Position numbers and translations under genes: made by a program. The notes beneath the pieces are model-generated. The model made no database searches, was not told the DNA's origin, and was given only the letters and a program-made list of their open reading frames with translations. From Apiosordaria backusii (Eukaryota > Ascomycota > Sordariomycetes > Sordariales > Lasiosphaeriaceae): a stretch of 64,000 nt of DNA. The stretch covers positions 62,001-126,000 of the forward strand of contig JAUKTV010000025.1 in NCBI GenBank assembly GCA_030549205.1, written 5' to 3'. This document shows positions 34,721 through 46,810 of this stretch, in pieces. Position 1 is the stretch's first letter; every line of letters begins with the position of its first letter.

Positions 34721-37474
34721 ATGGTTTTCGGCACCTTGATGGCAACTTTGGCCCTCTGGTTGGCAATTCCTGCAGCCCTTGCTGTCACATCGCGAGAGAT
34801 GTCAGTTACAGCCTCACCCACGCTTCCTTCTACCGTCACTCGTTCTTCCAACATCGAGATTCAGCCTTATGTTACGTGGAACCAAGCCGCCAACCAAGAT
34901 GTGGTCTGCCCCGAACAGATTGGTGGCGAGCTTTGGTATTGCTGGGACCGTAAGAATTGGACTGAACCCCTTCCACTGTTGACCTGGCAAGCTAATCAAG
35001 TCCTAGACTGGTGTAGAGGAGAGGATGTTACTAAGCCCGGACATTGCTATAAGATTAATCCTATGGGTATGTGAATTATGCACCTGGCAAACATGAACAC
35101 TGCTAACATCAAGTCTCTAAATCCAGGTTATCAGTGTCAGTGCAAGCCCATGCCTCGGCCTGACGGTAACGACGCGAGCATGACAACTCTCACAACCAAA
35201 GGGACGTTATGGGGCACTCCGACTGACGTGACGCTTACCTATGCCCTCGAAACCCTCGCAGCTTACACTCCTCTGCGTAAACACAAGATAACAACCCTCT
35301 ACAATCCCTTTCCGATGACCACAACTGCCACCAGCACAACCACCACGGCCAACGTCGGTCTTGGTTCGCCGGCCGAGACCGTTGTTGCTGTCATTGCAGC
35401 GGGCGGGACTATTTGGATGCTTCTGGAAGGCTGGATTGGGCCCGCTGAAGCCATCATGGCAGAACTTGGCCCAGGCGATCTAGAAGAGGGAGACGATCCC
35501 GCTTGTCCGGTAGATTACGACCACAACTGCGCAGACCCTCTCTGCTTAGGGCAGCTTCGGGGGATGTGCACAGTAGGCGATAGTATCAATTGCCCTTGCA
35601 TACAGTGTCCGGATAAGGCAGATCTTTTCTGCGACGTGGAGGAATGCTCCGGAGTCAGTGGTCAATGTACAAAGCCAGGTTGGGCGGAGTGCGCCTGTAC
35701 TTATAGGCCTTGCCCAGGAGATACATCAGACGGGGCACCCAAGTGCGACGATGCCAAAAAGTGTGGCGGGCCTGCTGGTGAAGGCCCAGTGTTAAGCTGG
35801 ACATGCAAAGGGTTGGATGATGGTTCGCATGCTGATAAGCGGCTCTACCAAGAATGCGTATGTCAGCCATACGATGGCCCGGAACCGTTGGTCGTCGATG
35901 CGAGCGAATCAGATATCAATGCGACGATTAACATATTGAGATATCTCCCAGCATTCACCGAGGATAGTTGGCCAATCGATACGACTTTGAAGGTTGCCAA
36001 CAGTTCTTGCTCGCTGAGCAGCCCCCAAGTCCTAAGAATTCACAACGCAACAGCCGACATCATCACGGGACTAGACACTTTCTATGAGCCATTCTGCGAT
36101 GAAAATCACGGCCGGCTGATCAGCGAAGCCCTTGTTGACGCTCGCTTGTCCAACCTCACGCTCGTCGACAACATAAACTGGGGTGCCGATCGAACGCCGG
36201 TATGGTTCTCCGTCAGACCCTGGGATGACCGCCCTGCCTCGCACAAGTGCGATATCATCCAAGGCTTCGACAATTTCACGCTCAACGCAGCCGAGTGTAA
36301 GTCCGCTTTTGCACTTGCGGCCAGCAACTGCGACCCAGACAATGCCTACTATAGCAAGGGTGGCTCAATGCCCGGCTACTGCTTGGTCTACGAGATTGTC
36401 ACCGAAGAAACCTACGACGAACTCAGTCCACCTTGGTCTACCGTCTACACGGAAGAGAAGCTTCCACAGTGTGGGGATGACCACAAACCACGGGGAGGAG
36501 ATGATGGCATCGGTTTGAAGCGGGATTTCTGGGGTTGCATGGCTACCAAGTTTTGTAGCGATCCGACAAACTTTGATGGCACAAACCACAAATACAGCAC
36601 GAAAGACTTCCAGTGGGAGCTTGGTTGTAACCGCTGGGAAAACCTGGAGCAACCGGACAACATTACCGCAACTCCGTATTACCCTCAGTCCAAGTATGGA
36701 AATGATTATACGTTCACCTACCAGGCCAAGAACCTGACCGACCCCGGCTGCGACAAGTCAAGATGCCAAAACTCCTTCAACCATTTCATGTACTCCAGCT
36801 GCGGAGTGTCATCCCCAACTTATGACGAGATGGTGCCCTCTGGAAGCATCAAGGAGCTTTTCGGATGTGGCGAATTTGAATACACCATCGAGCCTCCTGA
36901 GACTTTTGACGTGTCTTGCACACTCAATGAGACCGACTACCCGAATACGCCGGAATACCTGCAGCCGTCTGAGTTCAAGATGACAGAGGTGGAGCAGCTC
37001 ATTGATGACTTTTGCTTCGGGAACAACACTTATATCCCGCATCCTTTGCCCGCCGGACGAGAAGATCCCACCTATCCTCAGCTGACGAGACAGGTGGGCG
37101 GTGAAAAAGGGCCGTTTGTCCGTCTGGAGCAGGTCTTTGCTGTCGACCGTGCCGGAGGGGCGCTGGATCCTGAGATCAGCACGGCCTGCCTCTACCCCAA
37201 CCCTGTCAATAATTCCCATTACGGGGGAGATCGATGTGTGAAGATATTTACGGCCGCCATCAATCAGTGCAACGGCGGAGATGGCAACGCCGAGATCCCG
37301 GGGGCATGGGCTTTTGAGCACGAGGACCCAAACGGCTGCGTTGTCTATACCATCTCAGCCTTTTATTGGCATAAGAGGGGTGGCAAGTATGTTGCTGGCT
37401 TGGATGATCTCTTCATTGGAGTCTATACTGCTGCATCACAACTGTGGCGACGTGCCATGTCATGGCTTGGCTGA
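34721..37474 (+). CDS. Large secreted cysteine-rich multi-module protein
   Basis: Exons 34721-35066 and 35127-37474 encode 897 aa. The signal peptide is MVFGTLMATLALWLAIPAAL. The N-terminal ~115 aa contain CPEQIGGELWYCW and a short Cys block. A hydrophobic stretch (TVVAVIAAGGTIWMLLEGW) near residue 205 might span a membrane. A dense Cys block follows (CPVDYDHNCADPLC; CIQCPDKADLFC). Three later segments share a C-x3-F...C...G(S/A)...C-x2-Y-x-I pattern (AECKSAFALAASNC; RCQNSFNHFMYSSC; RCVKIFTAAINQC). Many Asn-X-Ser/Thr sites are present. The module resembles those at the C-termini of killer-toxin-like fungal chitinases, but no GH18 domain is present. Function unknown. Confidence 0.75.
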
Positions 37475-37759
37475 GGACAGGTTTCAGCTTGCAGGCAGTG
37501 CCCACATCTCAAATACAGAGGGGATCTCTTCTTTCAAGGGTGACATGAAGCTCAGGCGGGACAAGGGGGGAACTAGATACATTCTTGGGCTTGATGAAAT
37601 AAAGTAACTATGTGCGTTGAAAGTGAAAGGAACACGGTACATGCAGCAGCAGCAGTAACCAAACATAAAAATGATTCTTGATAACTGTAACTTGCCACCA
37701 CTGCCTCTGCCATCCTTTTATTGGTGGTCTTGTTTACCTGCCGGCAAAAGTTCCTTTTC

Positions 37760-39326
37760 TTACACGTTGACAGTGGAGCCGATGGGGCCGAAGCGGATGT
37801 TGGACCAGACAACCTTGCTGTTGTGTATGTTAGCATTTGGAACAGCGTGAGAAGAAAGAAGGGCAAGCATCATCAGAAAAACGTACGCGTTGGGGAAGTT
37901 GGCCTTGACCTCGGAGGGAACACCAGAATCCTGGGCGCAAGGGCCACGGGCGGCACCGGGCTCACCCTCCTTGTCAGGGGGGTAGATGGAGTCGAGCCAG
38001 AGCATGTTGGCGTAGTGGTCGGCCCAGATGGACATGACGAGGACCATGGGGATGCGGAGAGCAGCGTTGAGCTGGGGGAAGTCACCGACCTCACGGAAGC
38101 GGTTGCGGTCCGTGAAGACGTCGAACTGAGTCGAGCAGAACCCAGGGGTGATGTTGGGGCTCTTGGGGATGCCGTCGAAAGTGGGAGCGGGAGCGAGAAT
38201 CTTTTGGTTGTTCTGGACAAAGAACTGCTCAAGGTTGTCGTCTTGGAAGCGCGTGACGACGGTGAACTTCTTGGTGGTGTCGACGGTCTTGCCCTTGCCG
38301 TAGAAGTCGGGGTTGCCCATGCGGTAGGGGTTGTAATCGCAGCCGTTAGCATCACACTTGCCGGCGAAGCGGTCGTCGGAGTAAGTGCCACCGCACGTAT
38401 CACGCTCGCAGACGTGGTAGTTGTTGTCCTCGCAGGCGTGGGGAGTGAAGGCATAAGCGTGGGCATTGGACTCCCTGTTTTGTTCGTTAGCGGATAGGTT
38501 TGCTGATAAGGAGGCACAGAAAGGTAGGTAGGTAAGCAAGCATACCAGACGTCGATCTCGGCGCAGCAACCGCCATAAGGACCAACACCGGCGTTCTCAT
38601 CGTTGGTCGACTCGCGCCAGCCTTCAACGTTGGCCTTGCCGCCAACGAACTTGAGATCACGGGCACACTGGGCGTCGCAGTACTGTTTTTTCTTTCGCGT
38701 CAGTGGCTTGTTGGCATGGCAGCAAAGGATAGAAAAAGAAGACTTACACCAGTACCGTACTTGGCACCAGCCTTGTTGGTGGGGTAGCTGCGCATGCCAC
38801 CGTCCTCCTCCATAGCAACAAAGTACAGGGCCGAGTTAAGACCGCACTCGACGGTGGAGAGGTCGACGTCGAAGGTGAACTCATTGTTCATAAGGGTGAA
38901 CATCTGGTACTTGCTGTTGCCGTTCATGAGGTAGAAACGAGAGCCGACGTTGGTGCCGTACTCGTGCTTGGTGATGAACTTGAGAGTGAGCGCGTCGCCG
39001 CTGGTAGAGGCACCGTAGGTCTGCTGGTAGTTGCCGGCACCCTCCATCAAGCACTTGGAAGCGCATTCCGTGGCCGAGTTGCAAGCAGCCGTGTTCCAGG
39101 CGTTGCCGTCGTAGCAGTTGACGTTGCCCGAGGTGTGGATCCAGCGCCAGTTGGAATCGATGACGACCTCAGCCTGAACAGTCGTGCAGTTGGCCTTGCC
39201 CGTGCACCGCTTCCAGGTGATGCGGGGATGAGTCTCGCTCTGCTGAGTGCCGACGCCCTGACCGGCGACAAGGCCGGTCATCAGGGAACCTGCGGCCAGG
39301 TACTGGAGATACTGCTTCATCATCAT
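37760..39326 (-). CDS. GH7 cellobiohydrolase (no CBM1)
   Basis: Exons 39326-38748, 38682-38546, 38474-37887 and 37817-37760 encode 453 aa. The signal peptide is MMMKQYLQYLAAGSLMTGLV followed by AGQ; mature Gln probably cyclises. GH7 features include CCAEIDVWE with Glu235, Asp237 and Glu240 as nucleophile, helper and acid/base, and MEEDGGMRSYP. The protein stops right after GPIGSTVNV, so it lacks the linker and CBM1 of classical Cel7A. The enzyme cuts cellobiose from cellulose chain ends (reducing end in characterised members). Length fits CBHs rather than the shorter endoglucanases. Introns 65, 71 and 69 nt. Likely induced on cellulose and repressed by CreA. Confidence 0.96.
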
Positions 39327-39430
39327 GGTGGGCAACTCTTTTCGACGGTGTCGAGGGATAAGATGGGAGAAGGGCCGGTGTTGCGTGATCGAGAAGGAAG
39401 AAGGGCGACGGTATCACAGGGTGAGAGCTC

Positions 39431-39439
39431 GTTTATATG
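39431..39439 (-). promoter_or_regulatory. TATA box of GH7 gene
   Basis: CATATAAAC on the minus strand about 105 nt before the ATG. Confidence 0.5.
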
Positions 39440-39451
39440 TTCCTCTGGGCC

Positions 39452-39517
39452 CTGGAGAAACCGACTGAGAAGTGAGAGTGTGCTGCGACGATCCCGACCT
39501 CGACTCCCGTGCTGGAG
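39452..39517. promoter_or_regulatory. Candidate CreA sites
   Basis: Two CTGGAG hexamers (39452-39457 and 39512-39517) fit the SYGGRG consensus of the carbon-catabolite repressor CreA/CRE1. Short sites like these also occur by chance. Confidence 0.3.
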
Positions 39518-41638
39518 ACTCCCGATTCGGAAACTTGGTTGCAGGCACCGCGTGAACCGTTCAAAGAGCCGCTGCGTGGAAGACTGAGCCGAATTCCCAT
39601 ATCCAATGCTGTGCGGTGCCATGCCTCCTAATTGATCAGCCAACGGTTAATCGCCCATTGATAGGGGGAGAATCCGCGGGGTGCCTTGGCGGTGGCAGCG
39701 AGATAGATTAACTGCCGTGGAGATCTGGGGTAGGTAGATGGGGAGGGCAGTCGATGTGGTGTGGTATGTGTATTGTTTACATTCCGCCAGGGTCTGTTGC
39801 CCCCCTGTCCCACAGCGTATCGAGTACAGGCAAAAGCAAGAAAAGGAAAAGGGGGGGCGATGCTCCTTGGTGCGCCTCTGCAAGGCCTGCTTGCTGCCAG
39901 CCGCGGCAGCAATAGCAGGCGTCACGCCCACTGGTGATCCTCTGGTCTTTTCCCCGGTCGGTTTGGGACAGCATTGGAGGCATCGCAACTGAACACGGAG
40001 ACTTGGCCCCGCAGTGCAACGTCGTCTCCAACCAGAGGTCCCTTCCCACAGCCATGTTCCGAGCCGGCCATCTTTTGATCAGGAACAATATAAACGGCAA
40101 TTAAAATCGGCCCCTCACCGAAGTGCCGAGCCCGCTTCGATCCGCCTCCCCATTGGTGTTTTGGACGTCGCTGGTATCCCTCACCCACCTTACTACGCCG
40201 TCTGAAATTTCGGCGCCGAGACCTTTGGGGAGCGGCAGTTGATGCAAGCCTGGCCGCCCACTGCAACAGCACCTGGTCTTGGCTTTATATACGGCTGGTA
40301 TGATCTTAATTATCAGCTGTCGGATGCCTGTACCGGAGTGCCTTATTTCCCCATGGGCCTTTTTGTCCCTTGCCCCATTTCTTGCCACTCAACAGGCGTC
40401 TGCTGCCAGGTGCAAAAGTGTGAAGAAGGATGGCCGTGTTTGCCCGTGAATTTAGCCCGGAGGTGCAGATTGAGTAAAGCGGAGCCCCCTGCTCCGATTC
40501 GTGGGACCGCCGAATACGGCCAAACTACAGCCTCCCACTTTGTTCCTGCAGTAGGTAGGGAACTGCCCGATGACGCTTGTTTCGTGCCGGTATCAATTAG
40601 GTGCCTGTCACCTCTCGACGAAACATAATTGTGCTCAGCTGCCAGTGGAGTCTTTTCCCCTTGTCTTTTCTTCTCAAGGCCAGCTGAGCCCTTTGAAGCG
40701 GGTTCTTAATGAGTGTATAAATGAAAGGAAAACAAGCTCTGCTCCGAAAGGATGTTGTATTTCGCCATGTTGTATTCCACGTAGGCAGTCAGGTGCTGTC
40801 GCTTAGACACCAGTGGCCGCATTCCGATCCCTCCAAATGAAACCATCTCCTGAGAAATGGGTAGCGACAGTTGGAAGGGAAGTCAATTTCCCGGTCAGGC
40901 ACACAAGACTCCAAGATCGCTCGGAATGACGGACTGTTGTCCGTAAGGGAGATGGGGGGTAATCGAAAGAGGAACTGGCTCTGTTGATCTCAGGCTGAAG
41001 TGACGTTTAGCAGTGTTGTTCATCTTTTCTGACAAGACTGACATCAGTCACCAGGACAGGTCACTGTAAGAGAGGTGATCGAAGAGCAGCCGCAGTGTTG
41101 CCACTCATTCCAACAATTACAACATTGTGAGATGGGTTAATGACTGTCAACCCGGGACAAGGCCATCACCATTCCAAGATCCATTGCGATTCGCCCGCAA
41201 GGCAGCTCTCTCTCGGCACCTTGTCTGGGCAATATACCGAAGCTCCCACCTTGAGCATATTCAAGTTGTCTCTTCTGCGCGTTTAGGTAATTTCTCGAAT
41301 ATTGGCAGAAAACTTCACGAGGTATGGCAAGGTTTTCAATGTGAGCACACAGCGCTTGGGTTACGGCACTTCTCATTGATTTCACAAGCTGTCTTGTCAC
41401 CATACCGCCTGTACTAAAACTTTAGGGCGGGTTTCATTCAGGCGATGTTGATGTGAGTAGCAAAGAAGGGCTTGCACCACATTCTCTCGTTCATTGCTTT
41501 TTCATGGTAGCGGCCATAAAAGTCGGCTCTTGAAAACACAAGCAGGAGACAACACAACGAAGTGATAGATTAGGGAGGTAAGCATAGCAATGACTGATGT
41601 ATTATGCATCACAGAAAATATATGATACCTTCTTACAA
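39518..41638. other. Intergenic, GH7 promoter
   Basis: About 2.1 kb including the distal GH7 promoter and the 3' flank of the GMC gene. Further SYGGRG-like sites at 39675-39730. Open frames present look random. Confidence 0.4.
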
Positions 41639-43723
41639 CTACCAAGTATGAGCATCAGCCAGCACACCCTCGGAAGCCTTTTCGCTCAACATGAACGTGG
41701 GCAACACTGGGAACGGCCCCGGGACTCGGGGAAAGGAGCTGGCATCTACCACTCTCAAGCCGCGAACACCCTTCACTCTAAACTTGCTATCCAGCACTGC
41801 GTTAGGGTCAGAATCAGCTCCGATAGCACAGGTGCTTGTAGGATGGTGCCCGAAAATTTGGTTCTTGATCCACTCAATGTCAGCGGCGTCATCACACGTG
41901 CCATCAGGATCCATTCCCCCCGGACACGGCGGCTCAACAGGAACAACTGGCCCGAGAGGAGCCGGTACTGAAGCGAAGAGTCTCCTGACAAATTTGACAG
42001 TGTCCAGCTCGGCGGCTAAATCCATGGCCGTGCCAGCGTCCCCTTCCTCGAACAAATGAAAGTTGATGCTGGGGACATCTCTAGGGTCGGCGCTGGTGAG
42101 AAGAACTTTGCCACGACGAGACTGGGGCCCAATCTTGACGGTCGAGAAGCCAAACATGTTCGGCGGGTCAGGCTCAATGCTATCAGTTGGCGGCCAGAAA
42201 CCTCTGAGTGCAAAGAGGCCACCAACGAGAAACATGTCACGCTCGTTGTAAGCCGGCGAAACGCTCTTTCTGAAAACCGCGTTAAGCGTAGCACCCTTCA
42301 TGTACGGTCCTTGCTGATTTTGCCAGAGCGTTACGCATGGGTCACCGGGAGCTCCGAACCAGCAGAATGGGTCGGCCGGGTCTGGGAGCGGGGTGGTGAA
42401 ATTGCTTGCGGCGTGCCCCACGACGGGAACCTCGTAGTTATCTTGCAGGTTCGTGCCCACGCCTGGGAGATCCTTGACCAGTGGAATCCCAAAGGAGGCA
42501 AGCTCGGCTGCTGGGCCAATCCCCGAGAGTTTGAGAAGCTGGGGTGAGTTAAAGGTGCCGCCTGACAATATGACTTCTTTGCGAGCAAAGGCACGACCAA
42601 AGGTGCCGTCATTCGCGGCAGTATTCCTGGGGTCGGCCCGGTAGACAGACTGCCCCTGAAGATACTCAATCCCTGTTGCCTTGGGCTTGCGGCGGGGGTG
42701 GTTGACGTCTTTGAAGGTCACCTTGGTAGCCAGAGTGTTGAGTTGGATCCAAAGGGGGTATTTCTTCTTCCCGGCAGTGTTCAGGGCGTTGGCGGTCTCG
42801 AGAACGAGGTCCCTAGAGGAAAAGCGACGGGCATTCTCGTCGGAGTGGACCGCGGAGCCAAACACACCAACTCTCTGATCTCTTGTTGCATCAAGGGCGT
42901 TGACGTCAGCGGTTAGGTGGTCGATAATATCTGCAGGATTTTGACCGAGGTCGTCTGCCGCCTTAGCCATGACCGAGACCATATCATCTTGCCCCACCCA
43001 GACGGTCTCATCACTCATGGAAGTGTCAAAGTAGCCGTCGAAGCCGTGACCTGGGGTGGTAGGTGGCAGGTAATGGTTGTTTTCAATGCGGGCAAATATG
43101 GAACGCATGTGAGCAGGACTGTTGAAATTGGAGCTGGGTGTTAGTGTTTCCGTCTGCTGCCATTTATGTGAGAGAAAGAAAGGGAAAGAAACTCACTTCC
43201 AAGTGGTATCTCCGGTAAGGTCCGCTATGACTTGCCAGTCGCTTTCACTCGGCAAGATGGATGACATGGCATTGACTGCAGAGCTCCCACCAAGAGTTCC
43301 GCCGCGGGGATAATGAATACCTAGGAGAGTGGCTCCCGCAGGGGGACTGGCACCAACATAAAAGGTCCCATCTGTTTTGCGATAGACGCGATGGTTATGC
43401 TGTAGTAGTCGACTTTCGTTCGCATAATTGCGCACGAAGAAATCCCATCGCATGGAAGCATCCTGGTAGGGCAAGAAGAAAAGTGCCCCAATCTCGGACG
43501 CTGGGTTGTTGCTTTGGTCGTCACCTGCCTCTACCAGAAGGACTGAGTGGCCAGCCTTGGCGAGGTTGCTGGCGATGGGCCCACCACCAGGACCGCTGCC
43601 AACCACAATGTAGTCGTAGACATCATCCTGTGGCTTGGTGTAGCCGCCGCCGCCAGGTCCAGCAAGGACGGGGATGGTCAGGATGGTGAGGCTGGTGAGG
43701 AGAGATGTCGTGAGTCGCAGCAT
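41639..43723 (-). CDS. Secreted GMC flavin oxidoreductase (AA3-like)
   Basis: Exons 43723-43197 and 43133-41639 encode 673 aa; an in-frame acceptor 15 nt further on (43118) is an alternative. Signal peptide MLRLTTSLLTSLTILTIPVL. The FAD-binding VVGSGPGGGP starts near residue 40. GMC signatures GTLGGSSAVNAM and GTFNSPQLLKLSGIG are present, and the active-site His lies in FGHHPTSTCAIG near 617. The following block reads VPGPFPVLPTFMLSEKAS, so the usual second His/Asn is replaced. AA3 enzymes oxidise alcohols or sugars and can supply electrons or H2O2 to AA9 enzymes. The substrate here is unknown; annotations such as choline dehydrogenase would be unsafe. Confidence 0.9.
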
Positions 43724-44688
43724 GGTTCAAGTCAGATCAGAGCTTGACGATGCACGCAGCGCTCTACTCACAAAAAAAACAAAGGGGGGCTTGCTGTGGC
43801 CTTTTTATGACCCAGATGTCGGGGACCTCTCTCACCTTTTTGAATCAAATCCAGAACCAAAGTCCCCAACACGGGTTGTTGGCCAATGTTCAGCCTCCCG
43901 GATCACCTCGACTCATCACAGCTTGGACCGTCCCACTAACAAAGCCGCGATGTTGCGTTGAACCAGGGATTTTGTGGACGAGCCCGGGGGGCCTTTCCCT
44001 CCCCGGACATCCCGGACACCACCAATGCATGTCAGCACTTGACCCCGCTCCGGCCAGCTTGCCGGATCAGGCCGGCGATTGGGTGTCTAGGCTCTCAGGG
44101 GGTGCTGTTGGGTGTGAAGAGAGATCAGGAGAACCCAACATGCACCTTCAACGTCGGCATCAGCTTGCGGCATGGCTTATTATGACAATACACATGCAAA
44201 GAGCCAGAGCAGAGAAGATGGAAATCTGGAAGACGAGCCGGACATTGAGTCTCTTGGCATCTGCAGGTAAACCCCGCGGGGGATGTCTTCGAGTGCTCCG
44301 GGCCCCTGTCCATTGGGTTGCTTTTTGCCCTGCCAAGCCCTCCCATGTGCTGTTTTCTGCAGTCGTCTTATGTTGTTGGTGGAAAGCTCCACCAAAACCT
44401 AGAAGGGGAACCCTCAAGACAATAGTGTGTGCCAGTTCCCTGCTCGTGGAAATGGAGTTCGGCGCCTCGGAACGGGCCCAAGAAGCAGGTGGCCAACGAT
44501 ATTCTCCCTGTGATGTGATGCTAAATTTACCTCAGCATTGCCTTCACCGTCAACTATTATGTGCTGGGATTCTGTTGCTGACGGACGTACGCAGGTTAGC
44601 TTGCAGAAAAACCATGTGCGGGATCAAAGTAGTATTGGTGATGCCTACCTATCTACCTAACCGGTGTATGTACAAGGCAGTCAACAAC
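43724..44688. other. Intergenic, GMC promoter
   Basis: About 965 nt between two minus-strand genes. An unusually long plus-strand open frame (43744-45039) crosses it but runs antisense into the pectate lyase and is not called. Confidence 0.5.
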
Positions 44689-45836
44689 CTACTCATCCCA
44701 AGACATGAACTTCAGTGTCTGCCCTGCCCACTTGCTAACCACTTCCTTGACCTTGGCCGTTTCGTAGATGAACCAGTCATATGGATACCCGACGCTCTCC
44801 TCGCTCAAGCCAGCCTCGGGAGCAAATGTTCCATACGCCCCCACAACCACCGTGTCTTTGACGGTAGCATAGCCTATCGTCTCCCCCTCTCCAGAGGTAT
44901 ACACCGCGTTTCCAGTCCCAATTCCGTCAAATACACTTCTCTCCACCAAAACCTTTCCCCCATCTCTGGTGTCAATGCCCTTTTGGAGCTTTTCGTAGAA
45001 AGAATTGAAGATATGCCCCGTGCCGAATCGGAACGATAGGGCGTTTGTGACATTCAAAAAGTGGTTTCTCGCAAAGGTGACGTGGAATTTGTCTTTATCT
45101 TCGGCAGCGTTGCTATCCGAATGCCCAATTGCCACGGCTGACTCTGTTGCGTAGGAAAAGCCGTGAAATTTGTTGTGGGTGACGGAGACATAGTCGCTTC
45201 CTCTGGTGATGGCCAGAAGTTTTCCTTTCGAGGCAGAAATGTCGCAGTGGTCGACCCAAATGGACCGGCTGTTCTCGACCGTGATGGCATCCATTGCCGT
45301 ATTAGAAATGACAAGGTTGCGGACGATAACGTTGCGGCTTTCTTTTAGCAAGAGGCTGATGCCGCTTAGAGCTGCAAAGAACAATTTCGTTAGCGCACAG
45401 TCAAGTAAAGGTGGATAGAAGTAGACCTACAGCTTCCAGGAGCACCAACAATAGTCTTGCTCGACCCAACAGGAACTTGGACGTCGTCCGCCTCAATAGC
45501 TGCATCGACAATTATCACACCTACTTCTATGCCCGCCACAGCAGCAGCGAATTGATCGACGGTTCTGACATAGTTGTGCTCAGCTCCCCAACCACCGATA
45601 GTTCTATTTATTTAGTAGTATTGTCAGAAGTATTGCTCAGGTGATGGTCCACAGGAACATAAAAATAACTATGCTTACGCTCCAAAAACAGAACAATAAC
45701 CAATATTACAGGCATCGTCATATGTCGCCTCTTCTTGTTCGTCCCAGTTGAACTGCCTCTCAGAGAGCAGTCGGGGCTTGTTGATCCCGACCGCAGTGAC
45801 AACTGTGGCCAGCCAAACAAGGGAGTGTGCACGCAT
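44689..45836 (-). CDS. PL1 pectate lyase
   Basis: Exons 45836-45679, 45603-45431 and 45371-44689 encode 337 aa. Signal peptide from MRAHSLVWLATVVTAVG. The parallel beta-helix pattern of polysaccharide lyase family 1 is clear: NVIVRNLVISN, AITVENSRSIWVDHCDIS, YVSVTHNKFHGF. The catalytic Arg lies in LSFRFGTGHIFNSFYE near residue 224. A propeptide-like segment with KPRLLSERQF follows the leader. The enzyme cleaves polygalacturonate by beta-elimination with Ca2+. Introns 75 and 59 nt. It closes the plant cell wall-degrading block. Confidence 0.94.
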
Positions 45837-46810
45837 ATTTCTTTGATGGCTCACTGAAGGCGTGCTCGGGTTCTTTTCAACAGGACCAGGGAATGAAAAC
45901 CATAAAGGTAGGTGGGTAGGTTCTGTTGCTACTTATTAAAGAGAGCCGCAGGGTGGGAGACAAAAGCTAAATGTCCATGGGTTACCTTGCATGTCACTGG
46001 CATGTGGATGCTTGATATTGGGCTTCCCCCGCTTAATCTGCTCTTCTCCAACTTTTATCTTGGGGGCGGATGGTAGGTTGTAATATCAAAGCTACGGGTA
46101 TATTAACGCCTAGAACATTCGACGAGGCTCAAACGGGTAATTTAGACATTCCAATGATACCAAGCCCGGTAAATCGCCTTGGTCGATGAGAGGTTGTGCC
46201 AAGAGATCTATGGCTGTGTTATGTCAGGGACGTGGTATCATTTCGCACTGGCACCGGTGGTTCTTTAAGGCCCGTTTCGCGGTGTGCGGAAAGTACAAGG
46301 TACAAAAGATGAGGGTACCTGTAGCCAGGATCCCGGGACCAGATCAACTGAGGGCCGCAGATGGATTAGTACCCTCCGAACACCTGGGACTGTTTCAGTG
46401 CTGCATGTGCATATTCCACGTGGTATTTTATTGCACTTCATTTGTCAAGAAGAGTAGCAGAAACCAGATTTAACTAGTGCCATGGCTAGGCATGTTGTCG
46501 GCAAAGAATTAGAGGCTGCTACTTATAACAATGAATGGCCCTGAAAGGTAATCATTAGGCGTTGGAGATATTTAAAAGGTTTAAAAGAGACTTTAATAGG
46601 CATTTTAATACAATCAGAACGACTACTAACTATCTTCAGAGGCCTATCAACTATCATTAAAGGCCTATTGACTATCTTTAAAGGCCTATTGACTATCTTT
46701 AAAGGCCTGTTTGCTATCTTTAAAGGCCTGTTTGCTATCTTTCAAGGCCCGTCTGACATTTCAAGAGACCTGTTTAAACTTGTAGGGCCTCTTTTTCTGT
46801 CCACGCCATG
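45837..46810. other. Intergenic, pectate lyase upstream and minisatellite
   Basis: Pectate lyase promoter, then AT-rich sequence ending in a tandem repeat (separate entry). No gene seen; the 95-codon frame at 46186 has no supporting feature. Confidence 0.5.
46627..46790. repeat. Minisatellite, 21-22 bp unit
   Basis: Six to seven copies of CTATCTTTAAAGGCCTRTTG with small changes; AGGCCT recurs every 21-22 nt. Copies diverge towards both ends and degenerate pieces (AAAGG, TTTAATAGGC) extend upstream to about 46570. It ends about 20 nt from the stop codon of the next gene. Confidence 0.9.

Noticed and set aside
43744..45039. 431-codon plus-strand open frame
   Set aside because: It runs antisense into the well-supported pectate lyase and its first half is promoter sequence; the product shows no motifs.
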